From contig JAIUNM010000007.1 of NCBI GenBank assembly GCA_020162035.1, positions 62,001 to 126,000 on the forward strand: a stretch of DNA of 64,000 nucleotides. The letters are read 5' to 3'. The position numbers and the translations under genes are program-made. Under the pieces are notes generated by a model. It had not been told where the DNA came from, did no database searches, and was given only the letters and a program-made list of their open reading frames with translations. This document shows positions 26,058 through 35,511 of this stretch, one piece after another. This DNA comes from Bacteroidota bacterium. GTDB taxonomy: Bacteria > Bacteroidota > Bacteroidia > B-17B0 > Aurantibacillaceae. Position 1 is the first letter of the stretch. Every line of letters begins with the position of its first letter.

Positions 26058-27134
26058 TTAGTTATTTTGATTTAATTTAGCATCAATACCAAGTGTTGCA
26101 TGAGGCACAGAGCGTAAGCGTTCTTTAGGGATTAATTTACCAGTAACGCGACAAATCCCATAAGATTTATTTTCGATACGAACTAAAGCATTTTTTAAAT
26201 TGATGATATATTTTTCCTGACGTTGAGCCAATTGAGCTGTTTCTTCTTTACTCATTACATCACTTCCATCTTCTAATAATTTAAAAGTAGGAGAAGTATC
26301 ATCGGTGCCATGGTCATCTTCGTTACTTAATGTTTGTTTAAGTAAATCGTAATCTGTTTGCGCTTCTTTTAATTTAGATAAAATTAATTCTTTAAATTCT
26401 TGTAGTTCTTTATCAGTATAGCGAGTTCTGTTATCTTTTGTGTTTACAAAAGGTTTTGGAGCAACAACATTACTTTTTTTAATTAAAGGTTTATTAATAT
26501 CAATTTGTAATGGACGGTTTCTAATGTAAGCTTCCATACTTCCTCCAGATGATTTACCATCGTTTTTCTTTCTTCTTCCTCGTCCTCTTTTTTCAGGTAC
26601 TTCATCTTCATCTTCATCTAAATCAGGGCCAGCTCCTTCTAAGTCCATCATCCCACCTTCTAATTCGCCTCCTTCTAGTTCAACCTCGCCATCATCTTCA
26701 TCATTTTTTTCATAATCATCTTTAACATCAACATCTTCGTCATCTTCCTCTTCTTCTTCAATATCTTCAAAATCTTCGTCATCATCATCTGATGATGATT
26801 TTCCTTTTTTAGCTTTTTTTCCTTTAGCAGATTTTTTGTCTTTTCCTTTTTTAGCTATTGCATCAATTGGTTTTCCTGCTTTTTTTACCTCAACTTTAGC
26901 TGGTTTAGTTTTAATTGCTGGTTTTTCTTTTTCCTTTTTTATAGGTTTTGAAACTACTTTTTTTGCAGCAGGTTTAGCCACTGCTTTTTTTGCAGGTTTA
27001 GCCACTGTTTTTTTAACTGGCTTTACAGCTTTTTTTGGTGCGGGTTTACTCACCTTTTTTGCTGCTGGTTTATTACTAGCAGGTTTAGCTTTTGGAGCAG
27101 CTTTTTTAACCGGTTTTTTATCTTTCTTCGCCAT
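26058..27134 (-). CDS. TraR/DksA-like regulator with a histone-H1-like basic tail and acidic linker
   Basis: A 358-residue protein in three parts. Residues 1-110 are a Lys/Ala/Pro-rich tail with KKAAPKAKPA, KPAKKAVAKP and similar repeats, like histone H1. Residues about 112-180 are strongly acidic (DDDDEDFEDIEEEEEDDED). The last 125 or so residues (RYTDKELQEFKELILSKLKE ... SYGICRVTGKLIPKERLRSV) match the short TraR/DksA family of Bacteroidota. Only one of the four zinc cysteines is present (GICRVTG), as is common in this branch. DksA relatives bind RNA polymerase; the tail suggests DNA or RNA contact (inference). It starts six bases after ileS. Confidence 0.85.
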   Translation of the reverse strand: MAKKDKKPVKKAAPKAKPASNKPAAKKVSKPAPKKAVKPVKKTVAKPAKKAVAKPAAKKVVSKPIKKEKEKPAIKTKPAKVEVKKAGKPIDAIAKKGKDKKSAKGKKAKKGKSSSDDDDEDFEDIEEEEEDDEDVDVKDDYEKNDEDDGEVELEGGELEGGMMDLEGAGPDLDEDEDEVPEKRGRGRRKKNDGKSSGGSMEAYIRNRPLQIDINKPLIKKSNVVAPKPFVNTKDNRTRYTDKELQEFKELILSKLKEAQTDYDLLKQTLSNEDDHGTDDTSPTFKLLEDGSDVMSKEETAQLAQRQEKYIINLKNALVRIENKSYGICRVTGKLIPKERLRSVPHATLGIDAKLNQNN

Positions 27135-27140
27135 ATTCTA

Positions 27141-30100
27141 TCAATTTAATTTATCAATTGTGATTAAGGTTTTTATTATTTCATCTACTTCTAAAACGCT
27201 TGCATTTGAAGATTCTAAATTTGATACCAATTGTAAATCTTCTGTAAGGGTTTCATTACAAATATAACTTAAATTTGTTTGTATTGCATTGTCTAAATGC
27301 ACATTTTGTTGAATTTTTACAAATATTTTATCAGTTACTTCAAAGCCATTGTCTTTACGGTAATTTTGAATACGATTTACAACTTCTCTAGCCAAACCTT
27401 CGTTTTTAAGCTCTTCTGAAATGGAAATATCTAATGCTACAGTTAAAACTCCACTATTTGCAACTTTCCAACCTGGAATATCAACCGGAATTATTTCAAC
27501 ATCTTCTGCCTCTAAAACGATTTTATTTCCATCTATATTAATGGTGAAGCTGTTATTTTTTTCAATTTCAGATATAATTGATTTTGCATTTTCTATCGCA
27601 AAACTTTGCACGGCTTTCATGTGTTGGCCGCATTTTTTACCAAGTGTTTTAAAGTTAAGTTTTAAGTTTTTTACAATTTGAACTTCTGCTTCGGTAACAA
27701 ACTCTAGTTGTTTTACATTTACCTCGCTTAAAATTAACTCTTTTACAGCTTCAATATTTTGTTTTAACTCGTTACTTAATATTGGAATTTGTATGCGCTG
27801 TAAGGGTTGCCTTACTTTTATGTTTTCTTTTTTTCTGATTGATAAAATCATTGAAGAAATTTTTTGTGCTGCATCCATTTGTAACTCTAATTTTTCATTT
27901 ATTAAGTTAGAGTCAAAATTTATTAAGTTAGTTAAATGTATAGAGGTTGTATTGTTTGAGTTATTATTTTGAATTGTATTTAGATTAATAAACATCCATT
28001 CGCCAAAAAATGGTGCAATTGGGCTCATTAATTGCGAAACTACAGATAAGCACTCGTAAAGTGTTTCGTAAGCGGCTTTTTTATCTTCGGTTAACGATCC
28101 TTTCCAAAATCTTCTTCGGCTTAACCTAACATACCAGTTGCTTAAATGTTGGTCAACGTAATCTTCAATTAATCTTGCTGCTCTATGTGGTTCAAAAGTT
28201 TCGTAACATTCTGTAACTTCTTTTACAAGTGTGTGTAACTTAGATAATATCCAACGATCTAATTCTTCTCTATTTTTAACTGGTACACAATTATTTAAAT
28301 TTATTACAAATCCATCTACGTTTGCATAAATTGCGAAAAAATTATAGGTATTATAAAGTGTACCAAAAAGTTTTCTTTGTACTTCGGCAATTCCCTCAAT
28401 GTCAAATTTTAAATTATCCCAAGGTGCAGCGTTGGCAATCATATACCACCGTGTTGCATCTGCACCATATTTATTTAATGTTTCAAATGGATCTACTGCG
28501 TTGCCTAAGCGTTTACTCATTTTGTTTCCATTTTTATCTAACACTAAACCGTTAGATACAACATTTTTATAGGCTACAGAATTAAAACACATTGTTCCTA
28601 TTGCATGAAGTGTAAAAAACCAACCGCGTGTTTGATCTACACCTTCTGCAATAAAATCAGCCGGATAAAATTTTTGTTTATCAATTAAATCTTTGTTTTC
28701 AAAAGGATAATGCAATTGAGCGTATGGCATTGCTCCTGAGTCAAACCAAACATCAATTAAATCTGTTTCGCGAAATAGTTTTTTACCTTCTTTTTCTAAA
28801 ACAATAATATCAGCATACGGTTTATGTAAATCAAACGTTTCGTAATTTTCTTTTGTGAAATTCCCTGGTACAAATTGTTTTAAAGGATTTTCTGTCATAA
28901 ACCCTTTAGAAATAGAATTTTCTATTTCTTTTTTCAACTCTTCAGCGCTTCCAATAATAATTTGTTGAGTTTTGTCTTCGCTTGTCCAAATCGGAATTGG
29001 AATACCCCAAAATCTTGAACGAGATAAATTCCAATCATTTAAATTTTCTAACCAATTACCAAAACGGCCAGTGCCTGTAGCTTCGGGTTTCCAATTAATG
29101 GTTTTATTAAGTTCAATCATTTTATCTTTAGCTTCGGTTGATTTTATAAACCAACTATCTAAAGGATAATATAAAACCGGTTTGTCTGTTCTCCAACAAT
29201 GTGGATAGCTATGTTCGTAGGTTTCTTTTTTAAATAATTTTCCTTCTTCTTGTAATTTTAAAACAATTCGTTCATCAACGCTTAAATAAACTTTTAATTC
29301 TTTTATTTTTCCATTTGATTCTAAACTACTTTTTTGTTTTTCAAATTCTATTTGCTTTTCGTTATCACTGTAATAAGCTTCTTTTACATACTCCTCGCCA
29401 AACAAAAAAACATTATCTTTTATTTCAGGTAAAAATCGGCCTCGTTTATCAACAAGTGTAAGAGCTCCAATTCCATTTTGTTTAGCAACTCTAAAATCAT
29501 CTGCTCCAAAACTTGGTGCAATGTGAACTATCCCTGTTCCGTCTGTTGTTGTTACAAAATCTCCAAGTATAACTTTAAAGGCATCGCCTTCGGGCTTTAC
29601 AAAAGGTAAAATTTGTTCGTATGTTAAGCCTGCTAAATCTGCACCTTTACATGTATGTGTTATTTTGTAAGGTATATTTTTACCTGCCTGGTCGCCAGGT
29701 TTATATTCTTCAATTTTTAATTCGGAATTTTTTTCAGAAAAATATTTACTTACTAAATCCTTTGCTAGGATAACAGTTTGTAAATTATTTGTAAAAGGAT
29801 TGAATGTTTCTACAAACACATAATCAATATCTTTTCCAACCGCAAGCGCTGTATTTGAAGGCAAGGTCCATGGTGTGGTTGTCCATGCTAATAAAAATAT
29901 TGAGTTTTGATTGTTAATTGTTGAGTTGCCAATTTTTAAATTATCATTTAAAATTTTGAACTGAACGGTTGCTGTTCTATCTTTAACGTTTTTATAACAA
30001 CCCGGTTGATTTAGTTCGTGCGATGATAACCCTGTACCAGCTGCTGGCGAGTATGGTTGTATGGTAAACCCTTTATACAATAAATTTTTATCTGACAAGT

Positions 30101-30611
30101 TTTTAAGTAACCACCATACACTTTCAATATATTTATTATCGTAAGTAATGTAAGGATCTGTCATATCAACCCAGTAACCCATTTGCGCCGTAAGTTCTTC
30201 CCATTTATCAGTATATTTCATTACCTCTTTACGGCATGCTTTGTTATAATCTTCAACACTAATAAATTTAGGGGATTGTTTGTTGCCAATATCTTCTTTT
30301 GTAATTCCTAAAGTTTTTTCAACACCAAGTTCTATAGGTAATCCATGTGTATCCCAACCGGCTTTGCGTTTTACTTGATAGCCTTGTAAAGTTTTAAATC
30401 TGCAAAAAATATCTTTAATGGTACGTGCCATTACATGGTGTATTCCGGGCATACCATTTGCGCTTGGCGGACCTTCGTAAAATACCCAAGGTTTTTCAGA
30501 TGAACGGGAATTAATTGAAGATTGAAACGTGTTGTTTTTATTCCAATACTCTAATATTTCTTTTGAAATTTGTGGTAGGTCAAGTTTTTTATATTCAGGA
30601 TATTTGCTCAT
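27141..30611 (-). CDS. ileS: isoleucyl-tRNA synthetase
   Basis: Charges tRNA-Ile. A full-length class I synthetase of 1156 residues with the HIGH-type motif GMPGIHHVM (about 53-61), the CP1 editing domain (ILAWTTTPWTLPSNTALAV, GTGIVHIAPSFGADD), the KMSKR loop in NGNKMSKRLGNAVDPF (about 690) and a C-terminal anticodon-binding domain beginning near WILSKLHTLVKE. The C-terminal extension past 960 is typical of the long bacterial/eukaryotic-like type. It is co-directional with the DksA-like gene, lspA and hemH; ileS with lspA nearby is a widely conserved arrangement. Confidence 0.98.
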   Translation of the reverse strand: MSKYPEYKKLDLPQISKEILEYWNKNNTFQSSINSRSSEKPWVFYEGPPSANGMPGIHHVMARTIKDIFCRFKTLQGYQVKRKAGWDTHGLPIELGVEKTLGITKEDIGNKQSPKFISVEDYNKACRKEVMKYTDKWEELTAQMGYWVDMTDPYITYDNKYIESVWWLLKNLSDKNLLYKGFTIQPYSPAAGTGLSSHELNQPGCYKNVKDRTATVQFKILNDNLKIGNSTINNQNSIFLLAWTTTPWTLPSNTALAVGKDIDYVFVETFNPFTNNLQTVILAKDLVSKYFSEKNSELKIEEYKPGDQAGKNIPYKITHTCKGADLAGLTYEQILPFVKPEGDAFKVILGDFVTTTDGTGIVHIAPSFGADDFRVAKQNGIGALTLVDKRGRFLPEIKDNVFLFGEEYVKEAYYSDNEKQIEFEKQKSSLESNGKIKELKVYLSVDERIVLKLQEEGKLFKKETYEHSYPHCWRTDKPVLYYPLDSWFIKSTEAKDKMIELNKTINWKPEATGTGRFGNWLENLNDWNLSRSRFWGIPIPIWTSEDKTQQIIIGSAEELKKEIENSISKGFMTENPLKQFVPGNFTKENYETFDLHKPYADIIVLEKEGKKLFRETDLIDVWFDSGAMPYAQLHYPFENKDLIDKQKFYPADFIAEGVDQTRGWFFTLHAIGTMCFNSVAYKNVVSNGLVLDKNGNKMSKRLGNAVDPFETLNKYGADATRWYMIANAAPWDNLKFDIEGIAEVQRKLFGTLYNTYNFFAIYANVDGFVINLNNCVPVKNREELDRWILSKLHTLVKEVTECYETFEPHRAARLIEDYVDQHLSNWYVRLSRRRFWKGSLTEDKKAAYETLYECLSVVSQLMSPIAPFFGEWMFINLNTIQNNNSNNTTSIHLTNLINFDSNLINEKLELQMDAAQKISSMILSIRKKENIKVRQPLQRIQIPILSNELKQNIEAVKELILSEVNVKQLEFVTEAEVQIVKNLKLNFKTLGKKCGQHMKAVQSFAIENAKSIISEIEKNNSFTINIDGNKIVLEAEDVEIIPVDIPGWKVANSGVLTVALDISISEELKNEGLAREVVNRIQNYRKDNGFEVTDKIFVKIQQNVHLDNAIQTNLSYICNETLTEDLQLVSNLESSNASVLEVDEIIKTLITIDKLN

Positions 30612-30645
30612 TGCTTTTAAAAAGAAGAGCGAATTTAATGAAAAT

Positions 30646-31083
30646 TTATTTTATAATTTGTTTTGTAACCAAAGCAAAATTACCTTTTATTTGAAATTTC
30701 CATTCTGTTTCAAAAATTTTTGGTAAAAACCTTTTATACAAGCTCATTCGGGCATTTTCTTTGGCTTCATCTTCATTTTCTCTTCCAACAGCATTAAACT
30801 CATAAATTCCAACTTTTGGGTGTTCTTTCATGTAATTTTTAACAATTTCAACAATTGTATTCATTACTTGAAAAACTTCGCCTTTATTGGTTTCTACGTA
30901 TTCTTCGCCTTCAAATTCATCGTTAACAACACCAAAAACAATGTTTGCATGTAAAATATTGTCTTGCAATCTTCCAAATCTTACTTCGTAACGCAAACCA
31001 CTATTTGTATTAAAGTAATACAATCCAGCTGTTGGAATTCGAGGATACTCTATTGGTAAAATATTTTTGTAGGTAGATGCCAA
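30646..31083 (-). CDS. conserved-looking small cytosolic protein, function unknown
   Basis: I do not recognise a named family. The 145-residue product has no signal peptide or membrane segment. It reads as an alpha/beta domain: beta-rich residues 15-55 (TNSGLRYEVRFGRLQDNILHANIVFGV) followed by a helix MNTIVEIVKNYMKEHP, a strand VGIYEFNAVGRE and a charged helix DEAKENARMSLYKRFLPKIF. The start codon would be TTG, two bases after the stop of the 3-hydroxyacyl-CoA dehydrogenase gene, so it is probably translated from the same message. It ends 34 bases before ileS. Confidence 0.6.
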   Translation of the reverse strand: MASTYKNILPIEYPRIPTAGLYYFNTNSGLRYEVRFGRLQDNILHANIVFGVVNDEFEGEEYVETNKGEVFQVMNTIVEIVKNYMKEHPKVGIYEFNAVGRENEDEAKENARMSLYKRFLPKIFETEWKFQIKGNFALVTKQIIK

Positions 31084-31085
31084 AT

Positions 31086-31976
31086 TTATTTTTTAAAACG
31101 ATCAGCTAAAATTAATTCTTTAGAACCTGTTGAATAATCGTAGAATCCTTTTCCTGATTTAACGCCTAAATGCCCAGCTGTAACCATATTTACTAGTAAA
31201 GGACAAGGTGCATATTTAGGGTTGCCAAAACCATCTTGCAATACTCTTAAAATACTTAAACATACATCTAATCCAATAAAATCGGCTAATTGTAAAGGGC
31301 CCATTGGGTGTGCCATACCAAGTTTCATAACAGTATCTATTTCCGATACTCCTGCAACTCCTTCGTATAAAGTAATTATGGCCTCGTTAATCATAGGCAT
31401 TAAAATTTTATTTGCCACAAAACCTGGATAATCATTAACCTCAACCGGTACTTTATTTAAAGTTTTGCTCATCTCCATAATACTTTTACAAACATCGTTA
31501 CTTGTATTATATCCTCTTATCACTTCAACTAATTTCATTACAGGAACTGGATTCATAAAATGCATTCCAATAACTTTATCGGCACGTTTTGTTACAGCTG
31601 CAATTTGAGTTATAGAAATGGAAGAAGTATTAGATGCAAGAATAGTTTTTGAATCGCAAATTTCGTCTAATTGTTTGAAAATTTTAAGCTTAACATCAAT
31701 GTTTTCGCTGGCAGCTTCAACAACTAAATCGGCTCCTTTTGCACCTTTTTCTAAATCTGTTAAAGTAGTAATATTAGATAGTGTGTTGTTTTTTACATCT
31801 TCAGTAATTGCACCTTTTTGTAATTGGCGATCTAAATTTTTTGTAATGGTTGCTATTGCTTTTTGTAAAGCATTTTCGTTAATATCAACTAAATTTACTT
31901 TAAACCCGTATTGTGCAAATGTGTGAGCAATTCCATTACCCATTGTTCCGCTTCCTATTACTGTAATGTTTTTCAT
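31086..31976 (-). CDS. 3-hydroxyacyl-CoA (3-hydroxybutyryl-CoA) dehydrogenase
   Basis: Oxidises 3-hydroxyacyl-CoA with NAD in fatty acid or butanoate metabolism. The 296-residue single-function enzyme has the Rossmann motif ITVIGSGTMGNGIAHTFAQYG, the catalytic region MHFMNPVPVMKLVEVIRG (histidine about 138), VNDYPGFVANKILMPMINEA and the dimerisation domain ending KSGKGFYDYS. Its length matches free-standing Hbd/PaaH enzymes rather than the FadB fusion. It is the first gene of a minus-strand run. It could act with the enoyl-CoA hydratase at 16231, though the two are not linked. Confidence 0.95.
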   Translation of the reverse strand: MKNITVIGSGTMGNGIAHTFAQYGFKVNLVDINENALQKAIATITKNLDRQLQKGAITEDVKNNTLSNITTLTDLEKGAKGADLVVEAASENIDVKLKIFKQLDEICDSKTILASNTSSISITQIAAVTKRADKVIGMHFMNPVPVMKLVEVIRGYNTSNDVCKSIMEMSKTLNKVPVEVNDYPGFVANKILMPMINEAIITLYEGVAGVSEIDTVMKLGMAHPMGPLQLADFIGLDVCLSILRVLQDGFGNPKYAPCPLLVNMVTAGHLGVKSGKGFYDYSTGSKELILADRFKK

Positions 31977-32093
31977 TTTAAGTTCTGTTTTATATTTTTT
32001 TACTTATAATTATTTTTATTTAAAGAAATAACAACTTTTTTATGATGTGAATTTACTTTTATTTTTACTATAATGGCTAAAATTAATTAAATT

Positions 32094-32564
32094 TTATTCT
32101 TCATAAAAATCTATTATCAATCCATCTAATGGCGAAATTGAAATTTCTCTCAATTCGTTATTAAATTGTAACACTATTGAATCTGCTTTATAATATTCAT
32201 CTTGTTTGGTAACTTTAATTAAATTTAATTTTTCGCCTATTACATCAGCCCACATTTTTGTGTTTGAAGCATCTACAGCAAATAATTTAATTTTACCATC
32301 AAACATTAAATTTAGTTCTTTTTTAGACTCATCAAAATTATAATCAACTACATCTAAACCATTGCCTTCTTCGTTACAACTAATTGTTAATTTTTGATTA
32401 TCAGAAAAAAGTAATTGAACATTATCAATTATTTCGAAAGGCTCGGCAGGATTATTGTTGTTTTGCCATAAGTGGCATATTATTTTAGAAACTTGTTTGC
32501 CTTGCGCCGAAACAAATTTTGCTAATGCCTCATTTGTAAAATATGCCGTTTTAATTTCGTTCAT
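32094..32564 (-). CDS. hypothetical protein, function unknown
   Basis: A 156-residue acidic protein without signal peptide or membrane segment. It contains alternating short beta strands (VQLLFSDNQKLTISCNEEG, KELNLMFDGKIKLF, DSIVLQFNNELREISI) consistent with a small beta-rich fold, and ends in GLIIDFYEE. No family is recognised. It begins two bases after the metallophosphoesterase stop, and the two are likely co-translated as the last two genes of a unit headed by the patatin-like phospholipase. Confidence 0.6.
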   Translation of the reverse strand: MNEIKTAYFTNEALAKFVSAQGKQVSKIICHLWQNNNNPAEPFEIIDNVQLLFSDNQKLTISCNEEGNGLDVVDYNFDESKKELNLMFDGKIKLFAVDASNTKMWADVIGEKLNLIKVTKQDEYYKADSIVLQFNNELREISISPLDGLIIDFYEE

Positions 32565-32566
32565 AA

Positions 32567-33088
32567 CTACAAAAGTACATTTTTACTTTGTTCATTTCTT
32601 TTTCCTAACTCAATAATAGCCAAATTTTTAATTTCTTTTCCACAGATGTTAAATTTTAAAGCTGTTTTAATATTATGAAAGCCTTGTATTCCACATGCGC
32701 CAGGATTTAAATGAAGTAAATTATATTCTTTATCATAAATTACTTTAAGGATATGTGAGTGCCCATTTATGTAAACAGTAGGTTTATGAGTTTGTAAAAG
32801 TTTTTTTACCCGTGTAGGGTATTTGCCAGGGTAACCCCCAATGTGAGTAATAAGTACTTTTACTTCTTCACATAAAAATATATTATTTTCTGGAAATTTA
32901 ATTCTAATAGATTGTCCGTCAATATTTCCAAAAACGGCAACCATAGGTTTTAATTTTGTTATAAAATTTATAAGATCATCATTTCCAATATCTCCTGCGT
33001 GCCAAACTTCATCACATTCGTTAATATGTTTTATTAGTTTTTCATCAAGCCAACTGTGTGTATCTGATATTAATAAAATTTTTTTCAA
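32567..33088 (-). CDS. YfcE/MJ0936-type metallophosphoesterase
   Basis: A 173-residue cytosolic phosphodiesterase. All metal-binding blocks are visible: SDTHSW (block I), HAGDIGND (II), VFGNIDG (III, Asn), ITHIGGYPG (IV) and NGHSHILK (V). The length and block order match the YfcE family, which hydrolyses phosphodiesters in vitro; the physiological substrate is not known. The start is TTG at 33088 (KKILLISDTHS), the only reasonable start before block I. It lies between the patatin gene (31 bases) and a hypothetical gene (2 bases). Confidence 0.9.
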   Translation of the reverse strand: MKKILLISDTHSWLDEKLIKHINECDEVWHAGDIGNDDLINFITKLKPMVAVFGNIDGQSIRIKFPENNIFLCEEVKVLITHIGGYPGKYPTRVKKLLQTHKPTVYINGHSHILKVIYDKEYNLLHLNPGACGIQGFHNIKTALKFNICGKEIKNLAIIELGKRNEQSKNVLL

Positions 33089-33119
33089 AGTTTATTTTTT
33101 AAAAAAGTAAAATTGATTT

Positions 33120-35423
33120 TTAATCGCTTGAGCGTTTATTAAAAATTAAATATCCAAAATGAAAGAAAACAGAAAATGGTGTTTGATATTGATCGTAATA
33201 ATTTAAGCCTAAACAAATAGGGCCAATTGGTGTGTTATAAACCATACTAGCAGAAGCTACACCAAAACGGTACAATAACGGCGAGCTGTACCTTGCTTTA
33301 CCATCGCTATTTTGTAAAATTGTATTTATAGGTTGAAACCCATAAGCTTCTAATCTTATATCGAAATTTTTAAATGGAGTGGTAATTAATTTTGCACCTA
33401 AAGCAATGTATTTATGGGCACGGTACCTATCAATAAAAAATGTTTGACTTTCGGGAATTGGGTTAAATGCAGGGGCCGAAAGAATAGTTGCTTGATAGTT
33501 ACTAAAAAAAGTTTGTGTTGTATAAACCCCCTCACCAAAAAAACCTATTTTAACTTGCTTAAATGTGCGAATGTAATTTTCGAAAGTTAATTTTAATTGT
33601 ATCCACTCTGGTGTATATTCATTTTTAAACCCTATTGTATCGCTGCTTGTATTACCTGGGTAATAACTTTCAAAGCCATGTAAAAATCTAGCTCTTGCAT
33701 TTAACATTAGCCCTTCTGTTGCATACATTTTTCTGTTTAAAGTATTAATGTTGTAATTTAATTGTGCATACCAACTGTCAAAATAAGTTTTGTCAACGGT
33801 ATCTAATTTTGTGAAATTTTCTGTTTGATAGTAAGAGTTAGCTGTTTCAAAATAACCGCCAGCAACACTAAATTTAGAAATGTTTCCTACAGGCAAACCT
33901 AATTTAATTTGTGCAAACCTATCTTCTTGGATTAAATATGCGGGTTTTAAAAAATCATAAAACAAAACACTACTACTAAAATAATCCCACCTCGAAAAAG
34001 TTGCCGATGGCTCAATGTAAAAAGGATACCTTCCAGGAAAATCGAAACGTAGTTTAGCCATTGAACTTGTGTGTAGTTTACCTAAATAACCATTTATGTA
34101 TGCACTAAAACCTATTCGGCCTAAAGTATTATATTGCAAGGCCATAAAAGCTTCGCTTATTGGTCTGTTAGATAACATGGCTCCTGCATCAACGTAAAGT
34201 GGTTTTTCTTTCCTTCCGGTTAAAATTAGTTTATGGTAGAAAGTGTTTGTGTCTATTTTTGCAGTAGGATAAAGCGTTTTAAATTTATCATCACTTAACA
34301 ATTTAAAATATCTTTTTTTTAATTGTGTTAAAGTAAAAGGCTTTTCATTATAAAATAAACTTGTTTTAATAAAATGTTTTTGTTTTTCTGAAAATCCATT
34401 AATTTCAATTGCATTAAATATTACATTTTCTTGTTTTGATTTATTAATAAATTTTTCTCTCTCTTGTGCCAAATGAGCTTTATCTGTTTTACGTTTAACA
34501 TGATTTTTAATTTCCGAAATTTTTCTTTTGGTTGCATAGTATCCACTATCAATTAATCGTTTTGCCCCTTCAAAATTTAATAAAAACACATCAGACCATG
34601 GTTCAATTAATACACCATTTTCTTTTATTGGTTCGTATTTTTTATTATTCATCATTAAATTTCTTAGTTGTAAATACAAATCATCATCATCTGGCGATAT
34701 GTTTTTTTCTCCAACATTTGACCCAATAATATAATCTGGTTTAAAATTTTCTTGCATCACATCTATAGGAAAATTATCGTATAGCCCACCATCAAAAAGC
34801 AATTTATCATTAACAATAATTGGGCGCAGGTAAAAAGGATAGCTCATACTAGCTCTTAATGCAGTAGATAAACTACCTGAATTAAATACAACCGATTTTT
34901 TATCTTCAACATTAGCTGCAACACATCTAAAAGGGATTAATAAACTATCAAAATTATTATGGTTAAAACTAGAAAATCCTGTAAAGTTTTCCATTAAATA
35001 ATAATCAATAGGTACTGAGTTTATAACATTTGTAGGTAAATTTTTTAAATAGGGTTGTTTGAGTTTAATTTTAAACGTAAGCCATGTTGCATAATCTTCT
35101 CTTTTTTTAATGAGATAATCGTATTTAGCAGGCAAATCGCCCTTTGTAACGCTTTTAAAAAATTCTGCTTTAACAATTTTCTCAATTTGTTGAGGCGTGT
35201 AGCCACATGCATAATATGCCCCTATTAAGCTTCCAATAGATGTGCCAGTTATATAATCAATTGGCACACTATCTTCTTCTAAAGCTTTTAAAACACCCAC
35301 GTGAACTAAACCAGATGCTCCTCCTCCACTTAATACTAAACCAACTTTTTGAGCATGTAAATGCAAGTTAAAAAAACCAATTAGTAGTATAAAAAAATAT
35401 AACTTATGTAATAAATCTCTCAA
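33120..35423 (-). CDS. patatin-like phospholipase fused to a BamA-type outer-membrane barrel
   Basis: A 767-residue protein. A signal peptide (ending HLHAQ) precedes a patatin domain with the oxyanion motif LSGGGASGLVHVG (32-44), nucleophile Ser62 in GTSIGS and the partner aspartate in FDGGLYDN (about 212). A POTRA-like region (about 335-395) connects to a beta-barrel with repeated amphipathic strands to the C-terminus. This is the PlpD-like layout in which the barrel exposes or secretes the lipase. The start is TTG at 35423, required for the signal peptide. A perfect -7 box lies 10 bases upstream. Confidence 0.92.
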   Translation of the reverse strand: MRDLLHKLYFFILLIGFFNLHLHAQKVGLVLSGGGASGLVHVGVLKALEEDSVPIDYITGTSIGSLIGAYYACGYTPQQIEKIVKAEFFKSVTKGDLPAKYDYLIKKREDYATWLTFKIKLKQPYLKNLPTNVINSVPIDYYLMENFTGFSSFNHNNFDSLLIPFRCVAANVEDKKSVVFNSGSLSTALRASMSYPFYLRPIIVNDKLLFDGGLYDNFPIDVMQENFKPDYIIGSNVGEKNISPDDDDLYLQLRNLMMNNKKYEPIKENGVLIEPWSDVFLLNFEGAKRLIDSGYYATKRKISEIKNHVKRKTDKAHLAQEREKFINKSKQENVIFNAIEINGFSEKQKHFIKTSLFYNEKPFTLTQLKKRYFKLLSDDKFKTLYPTAKIDTNTFYHKLILTGRKEKPLYVDAGAMLSNRPISEAFMALQYNTLGRIGFSAYINGYLGKLHTSSMAKLRFDFPGRYPFYIEPSATFSRWDYFSSSVLFYDFLKPAYLIQEDRFAQIKLGLPVGNISKFSVAGGYFETANSYYQTENFTKLDTVDKTYFDSWYAQLNYNINTLNRKMYATEGLMLNARARFLHGFESYYPGNTSSDTIGFKNEYTPEWIQLKLTFENYIRTFKQVKIGFFGEGVYTTQTFFSNYQATILSAPAFNPIPESQTFFIDRYRAHKYIALGAKLITTPFKNFDIRLEAYGFQPINTILQNSDGKARYSSPLLYRFGVASASMVYNTPIGPICLGLNYYDQYQTPFSVFFHFGYLIFNKRSSD

Positions 35424-35432
35424 TCGTCTTTA

Positions 35433-35440
35433 CAAATTTA
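35433..35440 (-). promoter_or_regulatory. Bacteroidota -7 promoter box for the patatin gene
   Basis: On the minus strand this reads TAAATTTG, an exact TAnnTTTG, ending nine bases before the TTG start at 35423. Divergent from it, TATATTCG at 35480-35487 on the plus strand, with TTG at 35459-35461, is a near match that may serve the permease gene. Confidence 0.45.
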
Positions 35441-35511
35441 ATCTTTATCTAAATTTAATTGTAATTTGTTTTAATTAATTATATTCGCTTTTGGTTTTTT
35501 GTAAATAACAA

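Noticed and set aside
26836..27267. 143-codon Phe/Ala/Gly-rich frame on the plus strand
   Set aside because: It is the antisense of the Lys/Ala repeat of the DksA-like protein; its apparent hydrophobic repeats come from AAA/GCT codons read backwards.
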